Source of the DNA: Actinomycetaceae bacterium MB13-C1-2
Lineage (GTDB): Bacteria > Actinomycetota > Actinomycetes > Actinomycetales > Actinomycetaceae
Assembly (NCBI GenBank): GCA_035621235.1
Contig: CP141731.1
Span: forward strand, 1,550,001 to 1,614,000
Reading direction: 5' to 3'
Length of the DNA stretch: 64,000 nucleotides
Made by a program: the position numbers and the translations under genes
The notes under the pieces: generated by a model
What the model saw: the letters and a program-made list of their open reading frames with translations, nothing else
Database searches by the model: none
What the model was told of the DNA's origin: nothing
Shown: positions 8,647 to 20,015 of the stretch, piece by piece
How positions within the stretch are numbered: position 1 is the first letter of the stretch
How the letters are laid out: each line of letters starts with the position of its first letter

Positions 8647-9138
8647 TCAGTGCGAGGCGAGATACTCGGCCGAGGCCTCCTGCTCACCCTTGATAATCAT
8701 CGGCGCAAACTTGACGGCTTCGCTCTCTAGTCGCTTGCCGAGCAACGGAATCGTCACTTTGACATTCCCGTCTGAAACTACTTTGGTCTTGGTGCCATCG
8801 GCGGTGAGTACAGAGACGAGCTTTATGTTTGCAGGGACTCCGGCGGCCGAGAGTTCCAACTGCCCTCGGATCACATCATTGCTAGGGCGGGTCCATTTCT
8901 CAGCAAGCACAGCCTCCGTGTTAGGACTGATAAAGCGCTTCGCCGCTGCGGGTAACATCTCGGTCGGAACCGCCACGCGAGTGGTCGAGGAGATTCGGTC
9001 ACTACTCGCGTCCACGCTAACTTCAGGGTCCGCCAACTGGAGCTTTGAAGCCCGGAGAATCGCGTAGCTTGGGTCCGAGAGCATTGCCCAGATGGCATCG
9101 ATTGAGGCGTCGTACTCGTATTCTTCCTTGAACTCCAT
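8647..9138 (-). CDS. DUF2505 family protein (SRPBCC-like lipid/ligand-binding fold)
   Basis: A 163-residue protein beginning MEFKEEYEYDASIDAIWAML. This start and the overall length match the actinobacterial DUF2505 family, which belongs to the START/SRPBCC hydrophobic-cavity fold. The C-terminus ends VKFAPMIIKGEQEASAEYL, typical of the long final helix. Its function is unknown. ATG 9138 has GGGAG about 7 nt upstream, and longer readings add a cysteine-rich tail with no family support. It stands 37 bp before the OsmC-like gene in the same direction and may be the first gene of the osmC-thyA-folA unit. Confidence 0.75.
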   Translation of the reverse strand: MEFKEEYEYDASIDAIWAMLSDPSYAILRASKLQLADPEVSVDASSDRISSTTRVAVPTEMLPAAAKRFISPNTEAVLAEKWTRPSNDVIRGQLELSAAGVPANIKLVSVLTADGTKTKVVSDGNVKVTIPLLGKRLESEAVKFAPMIIKGEQEASAEYLASH

Positions 9139-9236
9139 CTTCACTCCCGCAATAGTCTTAGGTTGACAACATGATTTTCCACTCCCAATCCTATTGGGCG
9201 TGGCATGCACATGGGAGTCTCCAGCCAGAGGCGAAC

Positions 9237-9242
9237 TAGTCT
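9237..9242 (+). promoter_or_regulatory. -10 box of a leaderless promoter for pdtaS
   Basis: TAGTCT ends 6 nt before the ATG at 9249, and there is no Shine-Dalgarno sequence. This is the arrangement expected when transcription starts at the start codon. Confidence 0.55.
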
Positions 9243-9248
9243 TGACTC

Positions 9249-10736
9249 ATGCGTACCTTCCAAGAACTCATCGACACCCACGATGCACTGCCGCTGTCTT
9301 CCGACGATCTCGTCTGGTTGCGCATGCTCCGATCAGAGTGGCAGGTCATTGCCGACTTAGCATCGGCGGATTTGGTTCTTTGGCTCCCCACAAGCGACGG
9401 CCGTTTTATTGCGGCAGCCCTGAGTCGATCGGCCACGACGGCGACGCTTCATGTTGAAGATGTCGTTGGACTCTACGCTGCGGCTTCTCGAACGGAGGAG
9501 CTCCAGAAGGCTTGGAGCACGGCGCGAATCGTTGAGCCCGACACGGTGACGTGGGCCGGCCTTTACTCGGCTAGCGTCTCGTACGTGCCAGTTGTGCACG
9601 GTGGGCGAGTGCTCGCGGTGATGAGCCGAGAGGCGAACATGTCCGCGGCGTCCAGGCAAGCCGGATCTCAGGAATGGACTCTGCTGGCGGCCGATGTGCT
9701 CTGTGAGATGGTCGCGGATGGGACATTCCCAGATGCCGATGCTCCGACCTCATCCGCCCATGGCCTTCCTCGGGTGACCGATGGGGTCATACTCCTTGAC
9801 GCAGACGGCGTCGTTCTAGAAGCGAGTCCGAATGCAAACTCATCGATGAGGCGTCTTGGGGTTGAAGGTCACCTGACCGGGCGTACTTTGATCGAAGCGG
9901 TTACCGAAGCTATGAGCGACGTGGAACGTATCGAGGAGACTTTCGCTGTCGTACTGATGGGCAAGGCCCCCTGGCGCGTTGATGTTACCTCTCGCGGAAC
10001 GACTGTCGTTATGAGGGCAATCCCTCTGATGCGATCGGGGCAACGAGTGGGCGCCGTGATTCTTACCCGCGATGTGACGGAAATGAGGCGTCAGGAGCAG
10101 CAGCTGATGACCAAGGATGCCACGATTCGGGAGATTCACCACCGCGTGAAGAACAATCTACAGACCGTGTCAGCGCTTCTGAGGATACAGGAGCGAAGAA
10201 ATGCTTCAGCGCAAGTGAAGGAGGCCCTTCGGGAGGCGGGAAGGAGGGTTGAGTCGATTGCGTCGGTGCACGACGCGCTGGCGCAGAACGTCGACGAGGT
10301 GGTGCGATTTGATGATGTCGCCCCTCGAATTCTGCAGATGTCCGCTCAGGTAGCAACGGCGAGTATTCCGGTGGACCTTCAGATCTCGGGAGAGTTCGGT
10401 GAGCTCGGTGCAGAGCATGCTTCAGCGCTCGCCACCGTTCTCGCCGAGTTGGTATCGAACGCGGTTGAGCACGGAACTCCGTCCGAGGGCGGCGTTATTA
10501 GGGTTATCGCGCGTAGGGACGGCGACACTCTAACGGTTGCAGTAGAGGACCAGGGGTCGATCGATGAAGAGGAAGAAGAGACGGACCTGGTCGGAAGCAA
10601 CCGGGGTCTCGGCACACAGATCGTTACAGCCATGGTCACCGGAGAACTTCACGGAACGATTAACTGGACCGAACTCCCCAGTGGAGGAACCAGGGCCGAG
10701 TTGCGCTTTACAGAAGAGCTAACCGGTCAGGAATAG
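9249..10736 (+). CDS. pdtaS: Two-component sensor histidine kinase, PdtaS type
   Basis: Soluble 495-residue kinase with no membrane segments. The N-terminal region (about 1-150) resembles the GAF-like sensor of PdtaS. It is followed by a PAS-like region (about 175-285) and a HisKA_2-type phosphoacceptor helix, IREIHHRVKNNLQT, with His297/298. The C-terminal ATPase shows ELVSNAVEHGTP and a GLGTQIV box. In mycobacteria PdtaS phosphorylates the antitermination regulator PdtaR; no PdtaR gene is in the window. The gene stands beside and convergent with whiB1, the same neighbourhood as in Mycobacterium tuberculosis (Rv3220c-Rv3219), which supports orthology. The start appears leaderless. Confidence 0.88.
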   Translation: MRTFQELIDTHDALPLSSDDLVWLRMLRSEWQVIADLASADLVLWLPTSDGRFIAAALSRSATTATLHVEDVVGLYAAASRTEELQKAWSTARIVEPDTVTWAGLYSASVSYVPVVHGGRVLAVMSREANMSAASRQAGSQEWTLLAADVLCEMVADGTFPDADAPTSSAHGLPRVTDGVILLDADGVVLEASPNANSSMRRLGVEGHLTGRTLIEAVTEAMSDVERIEETFAVVLMGKAPWRVDVTSRGTTVVMRAIPLMRSGQRVGAVILTRDVTEMRRQEQQLMTKDATIREIHHRVKNNLQTVSALLRIQERRNASAQVKEALREAGRRVESIASVHDALAQNVDEVVRFDDVAPRILQMSAQVATASIPVDLQISGEFGELGAEHASALATVLAELVSNAVEHGTPSEGGVIRVIARRDGDTLTVAVEDQGSIDEEEEETDLVGSNRGLGTQIVTAMVTGELHGTINWTELPSGGTRAELRFTEELTGQE

Positions 10737-10742
10737 GCGAGA

Positions 10743-10991
10743 TTAGGAGGCGCGGCGTGCCCTTGCGGCGCGGCGCTTGAGCGACCGGCGCTCTTCCTCG
10801 CTCTTTCCGCCCCAGACGCCCGAGTCCTGGTTGTTCTCCATCGCCCAGCGAAGGCAGGTGTCCTCGACATCGCAGGAGGAGCAGACGGCCTTGGCCTCTG
10901 TCGCCTGTGAGAGCGCCGGACCCGTGTTTCCAATCGGGAAAAAGAGTTCAGGGTCCACGTTCAGACATGCGGCTCGGCTTCGCCAGTCCAT
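10743..10991 (-). CDS. whiB1: WhiB-family iron-sulfur regulator, WhiB1-like
   Basis: An 82-residue WhiB protein. The four cluster-binding cysteines are in RAACLN, AVCSSC and DTCLRW, and they are followed by the family turn SGVWGG and a basic tail (RRSLKRRAARARRA). These bind a 4Fe-4S cluster sensitive to nitric oxide in WhiB1, which interacts with the primary sigma factor. PELFFPIGNTGPAL matches the WhiB1 subgroup. The start is ATG 10991 (MDWRSRAACL), because GAGGAG lies 7 nt upstream; a longer reading from 11018 lacks this. It converges on pdtaS with 6 bp between. Confidence 0.95.
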   Translation of the reverse strand: MDWRSRAACLNVDPELFFPIGNTGPALSQATEAKAVCSSCDVEDTCLRWAMENNQDSGVWGGKSEEERRSLKRRAARARRAS

Positions 10992-11055
10992 CAATCGGCT
11001 CCTCGTATCGGCCCTCACGCACGGCTGCGCTCAGGCCCCGTTGCGTTTGTATGGA

Positions 11056-14000
11056 TCAAGTTTCGGCCAATGAAACGACATCGGCAATAGGGGAATGTTC
11101 ATAACTCGGCCATTTTGTGTGCGAACGCTCACTATCGGTATGTTGCTCCAGGACAAGCGTCCCGATCTTTGTGTCGTAGCAGACAAAACCACACCGCCGC
11201 GGGAATGGCAGCGATGCCATTACCCATGTGCCGGATGCGCCGAGTCCGGACGTAAGCCACCTGGCTAACTCACGATTAGGTTCAATGGCGGCAACAACCA
11301 GGTTGGGGGAGGGTACAACACGCGGCCAGCCAGAGGGGTCCATGTGCTCTACGGAACTGAAGCACTCTGATCCGCCGAGTGTAACGGTTACCTGATTGGT
11401 CACGGACGAGTCTGTACTAATGACAACCAGGGCAGGCATTCGAGGGATGCTCGTAGGAATCTGCAGTCCATTTAGCCCGGGCCTCGTTTGGACCGGCTGG
11501 GCCCTAACGAGCGGCACGGCTCGATCTTGGAGCGGAGGCTCAACTAATTGAGCGTAGACACTGCCCCCATCGGGACGGGCTACCACCACCCGTCCCGGCT
11601 GTGCTGAGACCATCTGTGCGGGTTTGGGACGCTCGCCGCCCAGTTCCGCGGGCGTATAGGCGGCGATCCGAGGAGAACTCATTTGTTCGACAGACGAAAA
11701 ACGATAGACCCGCCACGGAAACTGCTCAACGAACGATCCGCCTGAGGTGGCGATACCGATGAGGTGCAGAGACGTTGTCTCGGCCAGTTCTAGGAGTCTG
11801 GCGAACCAATCATGTGCTCGTTCCACACCAACGGAGGCCTGAAGTGCTTGAAGCATGACTGAAAGGTCGGGTAGGACGATCACGGAAGGGCGAGCCGACC
11901 GGGAGTTGCCCATCGCCGCAAATTCTGATTCGACAAGTCGCAGAACATCGCCGTAGTTGTGGCAAGATCGTTCCCCGCGCGGGGAGCGCAAATCGCCCCA
12001 AATAATGCGCACGGGCGGATTCTCGGGTTTCGAGTTCCTTGCGGCCATCGCGACGGCCGATGCCATCGCGACGGCGCTTTCCCGGACCTGGTGCGCAATG
12101 ACTGGACTTGTCATTATCAGCATCGGTCTGCCATCCCAGACCAGGTTCCCTATGTCGCAACCGAGGGCATCCTCAAAAAGCCCAACAACTGAACCGCCCC
12201 GATCACTAAGGTCACCAAGAGATTCAAAATCAACCGCCTCCGGTAGCGGCAATGGAAGCAGGGCGAGGAGTTCCTTGGATTCCTGAGCCAGTCGAAACTC
12301 CGAAACCCAATCTTCAGGCCCCTGGACCAGGGCGGATTGGATGGTCCGTGTTCCGGTGCCCGTGTTCACCACGGCGCGTCCCGGTACTCTTGGAAGGTCG
12401 GCCGCTTTGCGGCTCCCGATGACGTCCACAGAGTCGGAGATCTCAGAACATCGGAGAGCCACGCGAATGTCGAGTACCGCGCGGAGGTCGGAACTAACGG
12501 TTCCTCCCGGACGCTGAGTCGCAGCGACCAGGTGAATCCCGAGGGAACGCCCCTGCGTTGCGATATGGGTGAGTTGTTTCAGTAACTCTGGGCTGTGATC
12601 GGCCAGGGTCCTAACCTCGTCCGCCACAATGACGAGCAGGGGTGGCGGGTCTACCGAACAGGAGTGGTTTGCATGCCACTGTTCCAGGGATCGGAAGCCC
12701 AAGTGTAGAAGCAGGGTCTTGCGGCGCCTGATCTCTGCTGCGAGAACTCTGAGCAACCAGGGAGTTTGGCTCCCGTCAAGATCGGTGATTAGGCGCTCAA
12801 CGTGTGGGAGAGGGGTAGCACTTAGCAGTCCCGCCCCACCCTTGTAGTCGATCAGCAGAAGCCGAAGCCGCTCGGGGGAGTACGTGGCCGCCAATGCGAA
12901 GACGAGGGTGGTGAGAAACTCCGATTTGCCTGAACCAGTTCCTCCGACAACCAGAGCATGTGGGCCGTCACGAATTAGGTCGAGGTCGAACGTAGCCTCG
13001 CCAGGACCGCGTCCGAGCATAAGTGGGCGAGTTGGTCTGCTGCGCCACCGACTTCGAATCGAAGTCAGTTCGGGCTTGCCATGTAACTCCTCAAATGAGA
13101 CGTGACCTGGTAGAACCATTCTGGAGGCGACTCCTAGAAGCTCGGTCACTTCCTCGCACCAAACAGTCCCGGCCACCGGGTAGGACTGAAGGACGAGGGA
13201 GGGACACTTACCCAGGGCTTCGACCGTGCTGGCCCAAACAATAAGAGGAGTGGTCGCGGCGGGTCTGAGGTCGTCGCGAGCCGACGATACCACGGGCGCT
13301 AGACCCTGTAGTCGAAGTTGTGCCGCGATCCAGAGAGAGTACTCACGGGCTTGATTCCCAACGACCCCTATTGCTTGCCCGGATTCGATGGAGAGCCTGC
13401 GTCTTCTTCTAGGACGCAGATAGACCGTCCTCGCGGATTCGATGATCGCCACCCGGTCCGACTCAGTACCCGCGTCACGTTTCCTTTGCGGACGCTGAGT
13501 GGTCGTCTCCGAGAACTCGGTTGGTGGCCTCTCCTCGTCCAACAGAGCGAGGGCGAGCGCCGCCAGCAACGATGCAGGATCACGGCGGGACGCGGTCACG
13601 GCTAAGAACCGGAGCAGCGCGATCATCGCCAGTAGCGTCGATGCGCCGAACAATGCGAGACCCGCAGAAGTAGAGATCGGAATGAACCTGGCGAAGCCCA
13701 GCAACATGAGAACGGGTAAGAGCAGGCGTAGATAACGCATGGGTCCGGATCTGGGAGAGGTCGGCGGGAGCCAGCCCGGAAACCTGGTGCGTTCGCGAAC
13801 GCACCATTGGTTCGTCCCAACTCTCAGCTGTTTGCCGCGATGAATCCTGCTCCTTTTATGCACCGCCATCACGGGGTTCACCCGGTTCACGTCATGAACA
13901 AGTAATCCCTGGGGAGTCGTCTCGAAGCACAGGTGCGCCTCCTCGGTGTAGGGATCGACTAACCCGGCGTCGCGGCCCAGCGGCAAGTTGGGACTCGCGG

Positions 14001-14085
14001 GAAATATGCACCCAGCGTCCGGGCCCTTAACGCACGCTAGGTACGCGGAGCAACCAAGCGCTTGAACCACCAGGGAGTGTGACAT
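11056..14085 (-). CDS. FtsK/SpoIIIE-type ATPase resembling EssC/EccC of type VII secretion, orphan
   Basis: A 1009-residue protein. Residues 1-110 look like a beta-rich FHA-like domain (LPLGRDAG, then LLVHDVNRVNPV). Two membrane segments follow at about 117-160. The FtsK domain has FDLDLIRDGPHALVVGGTGSGKSEFL with Walker A at 381-388, and Walker B VIVADEV at about 485-491. GPHALVVGGTGSGKSE is the form typical of EccC/EssC rather than of the DNA pump FtsK. A further C-terminal ATPase-like region (about 610-1009) has lost its Walker A. No WXG100 substrate, EccB/D or EsaA-like partner lies nearby, so the substrate is unknown. No clear ribosome-binding site precedes ATG 14085. Confidence 0.75.
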   Translation of the reverse strand: MSHSLVVQALGCSAYLACVKGPDAGCIFPASPNLPLGRDAGLVDPYTEEAHLCFETTPQGLLVHDVNRVNPVMAVHKRSRIHRGKQLRVGTNQWCVRERTRFPGWLPPTSPRSGPMRYLRLLLPVLMLLGFARFIPISTSAGLALFGASTLLAMIALLRFLAVTASRRDPASLLAALALALLDEERPPTEFSETTTQRPQRKRDAGTESDRVAIIESARTVYLRPRRRRRLSIESGQAIGVVGNQAREYSLWIAAQLRLQGLAPVVSSARDDLRPAATTPLIVWASTVEALGKCPSLVLQSYPVAGTVWCEEVTELLGVASRMVLPGHVSFEELHGKPELTSIRSRWRSRPTRPLMLGRGPGEATFDLDLIRDGPHALVVGGTGSGKSEFLTTLVFALAATYSPERLRLLLIDYKGGAGLLSATPLPHVERLITDLDGSQTPWLLRVLAAEIRRRKTLLLHLGFRSLEQWHANHSCSVDPPPLLVIVADEVRTLADHSPELLKQLTHIATQGRSLGIHLVAATQRPGGTVSSDLRAVLDIRVALRCSEISDSVDVIGSRKAADLPRVPGRAVVNTGTGTRTIQSALVQGPEDWVSEFRLAQESKELLALLPLPLPEAVDFESLGDLSDRGGSVVGLFEDALGCDIGNLVWDGRPMLIMTSPVIAHQVRESAVAMASAVAMAARNSKPENPPVRIIWGDLRSPRGERSCHNYGDVLRLVESEFAAMGNSRSARPSVIVLPDLSVMLQALQASVGVERAHDWFARLLELAETTSLHLIGIATSGGSFVEQFPWRVYRFSSVEQMSSPRIAAYTPAELGGERPKPAQMVSAQPGRVVVARPDGGSVYAQLVEPPLQDRAVPLVRAQPVQTRPGLNGLQIPTSIPRMPALVVISTDSSVTNQVTVTLGGSECFSSVEHMDPSGWPRVVPSPNLVVAAIEPNRELARWLTSGLGASGTWVMASLPFPRRCGFVCYDTKIGTLVLEQHTDSERSHTKWPSYEHSPIADVVSLAET

Positions 14086-14171
14086 CCAAGAAGAGTGCCC
14101 TAGATCGAACCAGGTTGGTATGCTCCGAGTTTCCTGTTGGGAAGTTAACCCAATTGCTGACCTTGTGGACT

Positions 14172-14320
14172 GGTGGCTTTGCGTGTACTGGGAATGGTTC
14201 TACTTGCTGCCGGAGAAAGCGAAGTTGCTGAGAGTGGTTTCGTGCGCACCGGGAATGACCTCTGTTCGAGGGGCTTTCCCTCGTCCGAGGTAGGCGGTTC
14301 TGTGCGTACTGGGAATCACC
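14172..14320. repeat. Three degenerate 28-bp repeats at 60-61 bp spacing
   Basis: Imperfect copies of GTGGTTTTGTGCGTACTGGG followed by AATGACC are aligned on their GGGAAT cores at 14190, 14251 and 14311. Spacing is 61 and 60 bp, with unrelated DNA between. The geometry resembles a worn type I-E CRISPR array, but copies differ from each other and no cas gene is seen. The whole 345-bp gap 14086-14430 holds no gene I can support. Confidence 0.55.
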
Positions 14321-14328
14321 AAGAATAA

Positions 14329-16788
<2,460 letters not shown>

Positions 16789-16881
16789 TCTGTTAGCTCT
16801 TTTCGGAAGCGCGCAAACCGGTGTCTGCCGAAGCGGAGCGAGTGACTTCCTTGGGAGCGGCTAAGCGTTTTTCGTATGAAC

Positions 16882-18165
16882 CTAGACGATAAAAGAGAAG
16901 CGAGAGACCAAGCGCTCAAGGAAACGGACCCACCGGCTACGACCGTTCCACTCCTTGAGGTTGAGCTTTCGTGACGTCTCTAGGTCGCGTTCAAAGATGC
17001 GTTCCATCTGCTCTCCGAAGTTTTCGGAGTCAATCTGCACGGTCACTTCAAAGTTTCCCGACATTGATAGTCGGTCAATATTGGCGGTTCCGACAATACT
17101 TCTGTAGTTATCGATCACAAGTGTTTTGGCGTGAATCATCGCGTGCTGGTACAACCAGATCTCGACATCGGCTTCCATGAGTTCACCGAAGAATGGACGC
17201 GCCACCCAGTCCGCCAGAATGTGGTTGGAATACTCTGGCACCAGAATACGGACTCGAACTCCTCGCTTGGTGGCGCGAATTAGGGCATGGAGAATGTCAC
17301 GGTCGGGAATGAAGTACGCGGTCGTAAGGTCGATGCTCTGTGTCGCCTTCTCAAACGCCTCCAAATACTGACCTCTAACCGGGAACAGAAGACTTGAGGG
17401 AAGATTAAACGCGGGAGTGATACTTCCAGACCAGGGGAGTTCTTCCCAGTCCGGGAGTTCGGGCTGGTTCTTGGCTCGGAATAGGTTCCAGAACTGGCGG
17501 AAGGCAAGGCTTAGCGGACGAACCGCCGGCCCGATGATGCGGATGTGAGTGTCTCGCCACTCGGTTCCGAAGTCGACGCCAACATTGAAACCTCCGACGA
17601 ATCCAATCTTGTCGTCGACCAGAAGCAGTTTCCGGTGGTTGCGTCCAGTCGCCCGGGGGTTGGCCGTCGCCGTGCCCTTGCGTATTTCTGCAAGTCGGTG
17701 GACGTACATGTTCGGATGGTTCTTGAAGTGCTTGAACTTTACCGATGACTTCAGCGAGCCGAAGCCGTCATATATGACGAATACTTTGACACCTCGTTCC
17801 GCCGCTGCGTAGAGAGCGTCTTTGAACATCCATCCGATCCGGTCACTACGCCAAACATAAGTCTCGAAGTACACCATTTCTTTGGCATTGTTGATCGCGG
17901 CGATCTGATCTGCGTAAAGTTCTGTTCCCCGCGTATAGGTTTTTATCTGGTTTCCATCCACGACCGTGGTGTCGGACCGTGCAGATGAGAACCCCTTGAA
18001 CCCGCCTGGCGAGCGTCTCTTGCGGCGAGCATCAATGGCGTAAACAGCCACAACGCCCGCGACTTGCGCTGCCAGTGAACCGACGATGCCTCGGCGTATC
18101 CACTTCCAGGCTTTGCCGGATCTCTCCATTGCGAGTTCGAGCTCGGCCTTCCGCTTCGTAGTCAT
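16882..18165 (-). CDS. cls: Cardiolipin synthase, phospholipase D superfamily
   Basis: Membrane enzyme making cardiolipin by phosphatidyl transfer. Both HKD motifs are intact: HRKLLLVDD (His177, Lys179) and HAKTLVID (His346, Lys348, Asp353), each followed by the usual GGFN and GTANID stretches. One N-terminal membrane segment lies at about 24-44, followed by a basic stretch. The length, 427 residues, is normal for the short-anchor form. The ATG at 18165 has no Shine-Dalgarno but has TAGGGT 6 nt upstream, so it is probably leaderless. It is divergent from gatC with only 39 bp between the start codons. Nothing notable lies in 16789-16881. Confidence 0.92.
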   Translation of the reverse strand: MTTKRKAELELAMERSGKAWKWIRRGIVGSLAAQVAGVVAVYAIDARRKRRSPGGFKGFSSARSDTTVVDGNQIKTYTRGTELYADQIAAINNAKEMVYFETYVWRSDRIGWMFKDALYAAAERGVKVFVIYDGFGSLKSSVKFKHFKNHPNMYVHRLAEIRKGTATANPRATGRNHRKLLLVDDKIGFVGGFNVGVDFGTEWRDTHIRIIGPAVRPLSLAFRQFWNLFRAKNQPELPDWEELPWSGSITPAFNLPSSLLFPVRGQYLEAFEKATQSIDLTTAYFIPDRDILHALIRATKRGVRVRILVPEYSNHILADWVARPFFGELMEADVEIWLYQHAMIHAKTLVIDNYRSIVGTANIDRLSMSGNFEVTVQIDSENFGEQMERIFERDLETSRKLNLKEWNGRSRWVRFLERLVSRFSFIV

Positions 18166-18171
18166 GTCATA

Positions 18172-18197
18172 ACCCTAAGGTGTCTGGCGTTTACACT
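18172..18197. promoter_or_regulatory. Back-to-back leaderless promoters of cls and gatC
   Basis: Read leftward, TAGGGT (18172-18177) ends 6 nt before the cls ATG. Read rightward, TACACT (18192-18197) ends 7 nt before the gatC ATG at 18205. Neither gene has a Shine-Dalgarno sequence. With 39 bp between start codons, the two promoters must overlap and may interfere. Confidence 0.55.
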
Positions 18198-18204
18198 TTG
18201 CTCT

Positions 18205-18504
18205 ATGTCAACAATTTCAATCGAAGAGGTTAAGCGTCTTGCAGACCTCGCCGAAATCGGAATAACTGACGAGGAAGCTGAGCGCCTTACCGAGGGCTTG
18301 GTTGTCATCGCAGAGTATGCCGGTCAAGTCTCAGAGATTTCAGATGTGGATGTCGCGCCGAGTGCCCAGTCAATCCAGTTGGTGAACGTGCTTCGCGAGG
18401 ATGTTGCAGGAACACCAATGGATCCTGAACAGCTACTCGCGGCGGCTCCGGAGCAAGAGGATTCTATGTTCAAGGTTCCTCAGATTCTGGAGGAGGAGCA
18501 GTGA
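18205..18504 (+). CDS. gatC: Asp-tRNA(Asn)/Glu-tRNA(Gln) amidotransferase subunit C
   Basis: Small 99-residue subunit that stabilises the GatA-GatB complex. It has the usual opening [22 protein letters not shown] and the closing [11 protein letters not shown] 18205 follows a leaderless-type promoter. The stop overlaps the gatA GTG by four bases, so this is the first gene of gatCAB. Confidence 0.95.
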   Translation: MSTISIEEVKRLADLAEIGITDEEAERLTEGLVVIAEYAGQVSEISDVDVAPSAQSIQLVNVLREDVAGTPMDPEQLLAAAPEQEDSMFKVPQILEEEQ

Positions 18505-20015
18505 GTGACCTAATCTACAAGAGCGCACTGGAGATGGCAGAGGCACTGCAGCGTGGTGAGGTGACCTCTGCGGAGTTGGTGAATGCCTCCCTCGCCCGCA
18601 TTGCTGAGTACAACGATGTTGTAAATGCGTTTCTCACCGTTGATGAAGAGGGTGCCAGGAAGACTGCCGAAGAGGTGGACGCTCTAAGGGCAGCTGGAGA
18701 AGAACTGCATCCCCTTGCTGGCGTTCCGATTGCAATCAAGGACAACATCGTCACCGAGGGACTTGACACCACCTGCGCATCGAAAATCCTTGCCGGATGG
18801 AAGCCACCGTACGACGCGACGGTCATTGCGAAGATCAAGGAAGCGAAGCTTCCGATCGTTGGGAAGACGAACCTCGATGAGTTTGCGATGGGCTCCTCGA
18901 CCGAGCACTCTGCCTTCGGTCCTACGCGCAACCCTTGGAACACGGGCCTGATCCCCGGTGGTTCGGGAGGTGGTTCGGCTGCGGCAGTCGCCTCGTACAT
19001 GGTTCCTCTGGCCCTCGGGTCTGATACAGGCGGATCGATTCGTCAACCCGGCGCCTTCACCGGGACCATCGGTGTCAAGCCAACCTACGGTGCAGTCTCG
19101 CGCTACGGCCTTGTGGCGCTGGCCTCCTCGCTGGATCAGATTGGCCCTGTGGCCAGGGACATCAGTGATGCCGCTGCCCTTCAGGAGCTAATCGCGGGAC
19201 ACGATGAACTCGACTCAACCTCGCTACCGGCTGATCCGGCGGACCTGCAGGGTGCCATTGAGGATCGTCTGGCGCAAGGTGGTAGGGGACTCCGCGTTGG
19301 TATCGTTGACCAGTTCTTGGGCGAGGGTTTCCAACGTGAGGTTCAAGAGAACTTCAACCGCGCGGTCGAAGATTTGCGTGAGGCAGGGGTCGAAGTTGTC
19401 CACGTTTCCTGTCCCTCGTTCGACTACGCCCTTCCCGCCTACTACCTGATTATGCCGGCTGAGGCCTCATCGAACCTGGCACGTTTTGACGGAATGCGTT
19501 TCGGTCTGCGCGTCGTCCCGGACGTCCCAAATCCAACTGCCTCTGACGTCATGAAGGCAACCAGGGAAGCAGGGTTTGGTGACGAGGTGAAGCGCCGCAT
19601 AATCCTCGGAACACACGTCCTCTCAGCCGGATACCAGGACCAGTACTACGGTTCAGCTCAGAGGGTGCGAACCCTGATTCGTCAGGATCTAGACAAGGCA
19701 TTCGAGCTAGCTGACGTGTTGCTGGCTCCTTCCACCCCGACGACCGCGTTCCCGATCGGGGCGCGGATCGACGATCCGATAGCGATGTACCTCAATGATG
19801 TCGCGACAATCCCGGCGAACTTGACCGGCGTTCCAGCCATGTCGATCCCCAACGGTGTCGATGATTCTGGACTTCCGACGGCAATGCAGGTCATCGCCCC
19901 GGTCGGAGCAGACGACCAGATGTACGGAGTTGGAGCTCTGATCGAATCACTGGTTTCGAAGCGGGTTGTCGCCCCACCCCACGCGATAGTGATCTCGGAA
20001 GGAGACGCCAAGTGA
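18501..20015 (+). CDS. gatA: Asp-tRNA(Asn)/Glu-tRNA(Gln) amidotransferase subunit A
   Basis: Glutaminase of the transamidosome: releases ammonia from glutamine for transfer to mischarged tRNA. It belongs to the amidase-signature family with a Ser-cisSer-Lys triad. The lysine is in [12 protein letters not shown] near residue 79, and the serines lie in [13 protein letters not shown] and [11 protein letters not shown]. The 504-residue length is standard. The GTG start overlaps gatC, and the stop overlaps the gatB GTG, giving strict coupling. It works with the tRNA-Gln and GluRS encoded near 54-55.6 kb. Confidence 0.97.
   Translation: MSDLIYKSALEMAEALQRGEVTSAELVNASLARIAEYNDVVNAFLTVDEEGARKTAEEVDALRAAGEELHPLAGVPIAIKDNIVTEGLDTTCASKILAGWKPPYDATVIAKIKEAKLPIVGKTNLDEFAMGSSTEHSAFGPTRNPWNTGLIPGGSGGGSAAAVASYMVPLALGSDTGGSIRQPGAFTGTIGVKPTYGAVSRYGLVALASSLDQIGPVARDISDAAALQELIAGHDELDSTSLPADPADLQGAIEDRLAQGGRGLRVGIVDQFLGEGFQREVQENFNRAVEDLREAGVEVVHVSCPSFDYALPAYYLIMPAEASSNLARFDGMRFGLRVVPDVPNPTASDVMKATREAGFGDEVKRRIILGTHVLSAGYQDQYYGSAQRVRTLIRQDLDKAFELADVLLAPSTPTTAFPIGARIDDPIAMYLNDVATIPANLTGVPAMSIPNGVDDSGLPTAMQVIAPVGADDQMYGVGALIESLVSKRVVAPPHAIVISEGDAK

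Noticed and set aside
14172-14320. A functional CRISPR array
   Set aside because: Repeats differ at many positions, there are only three good copies, and no cas gene is in the window. Kept only as a degenerate repeat.
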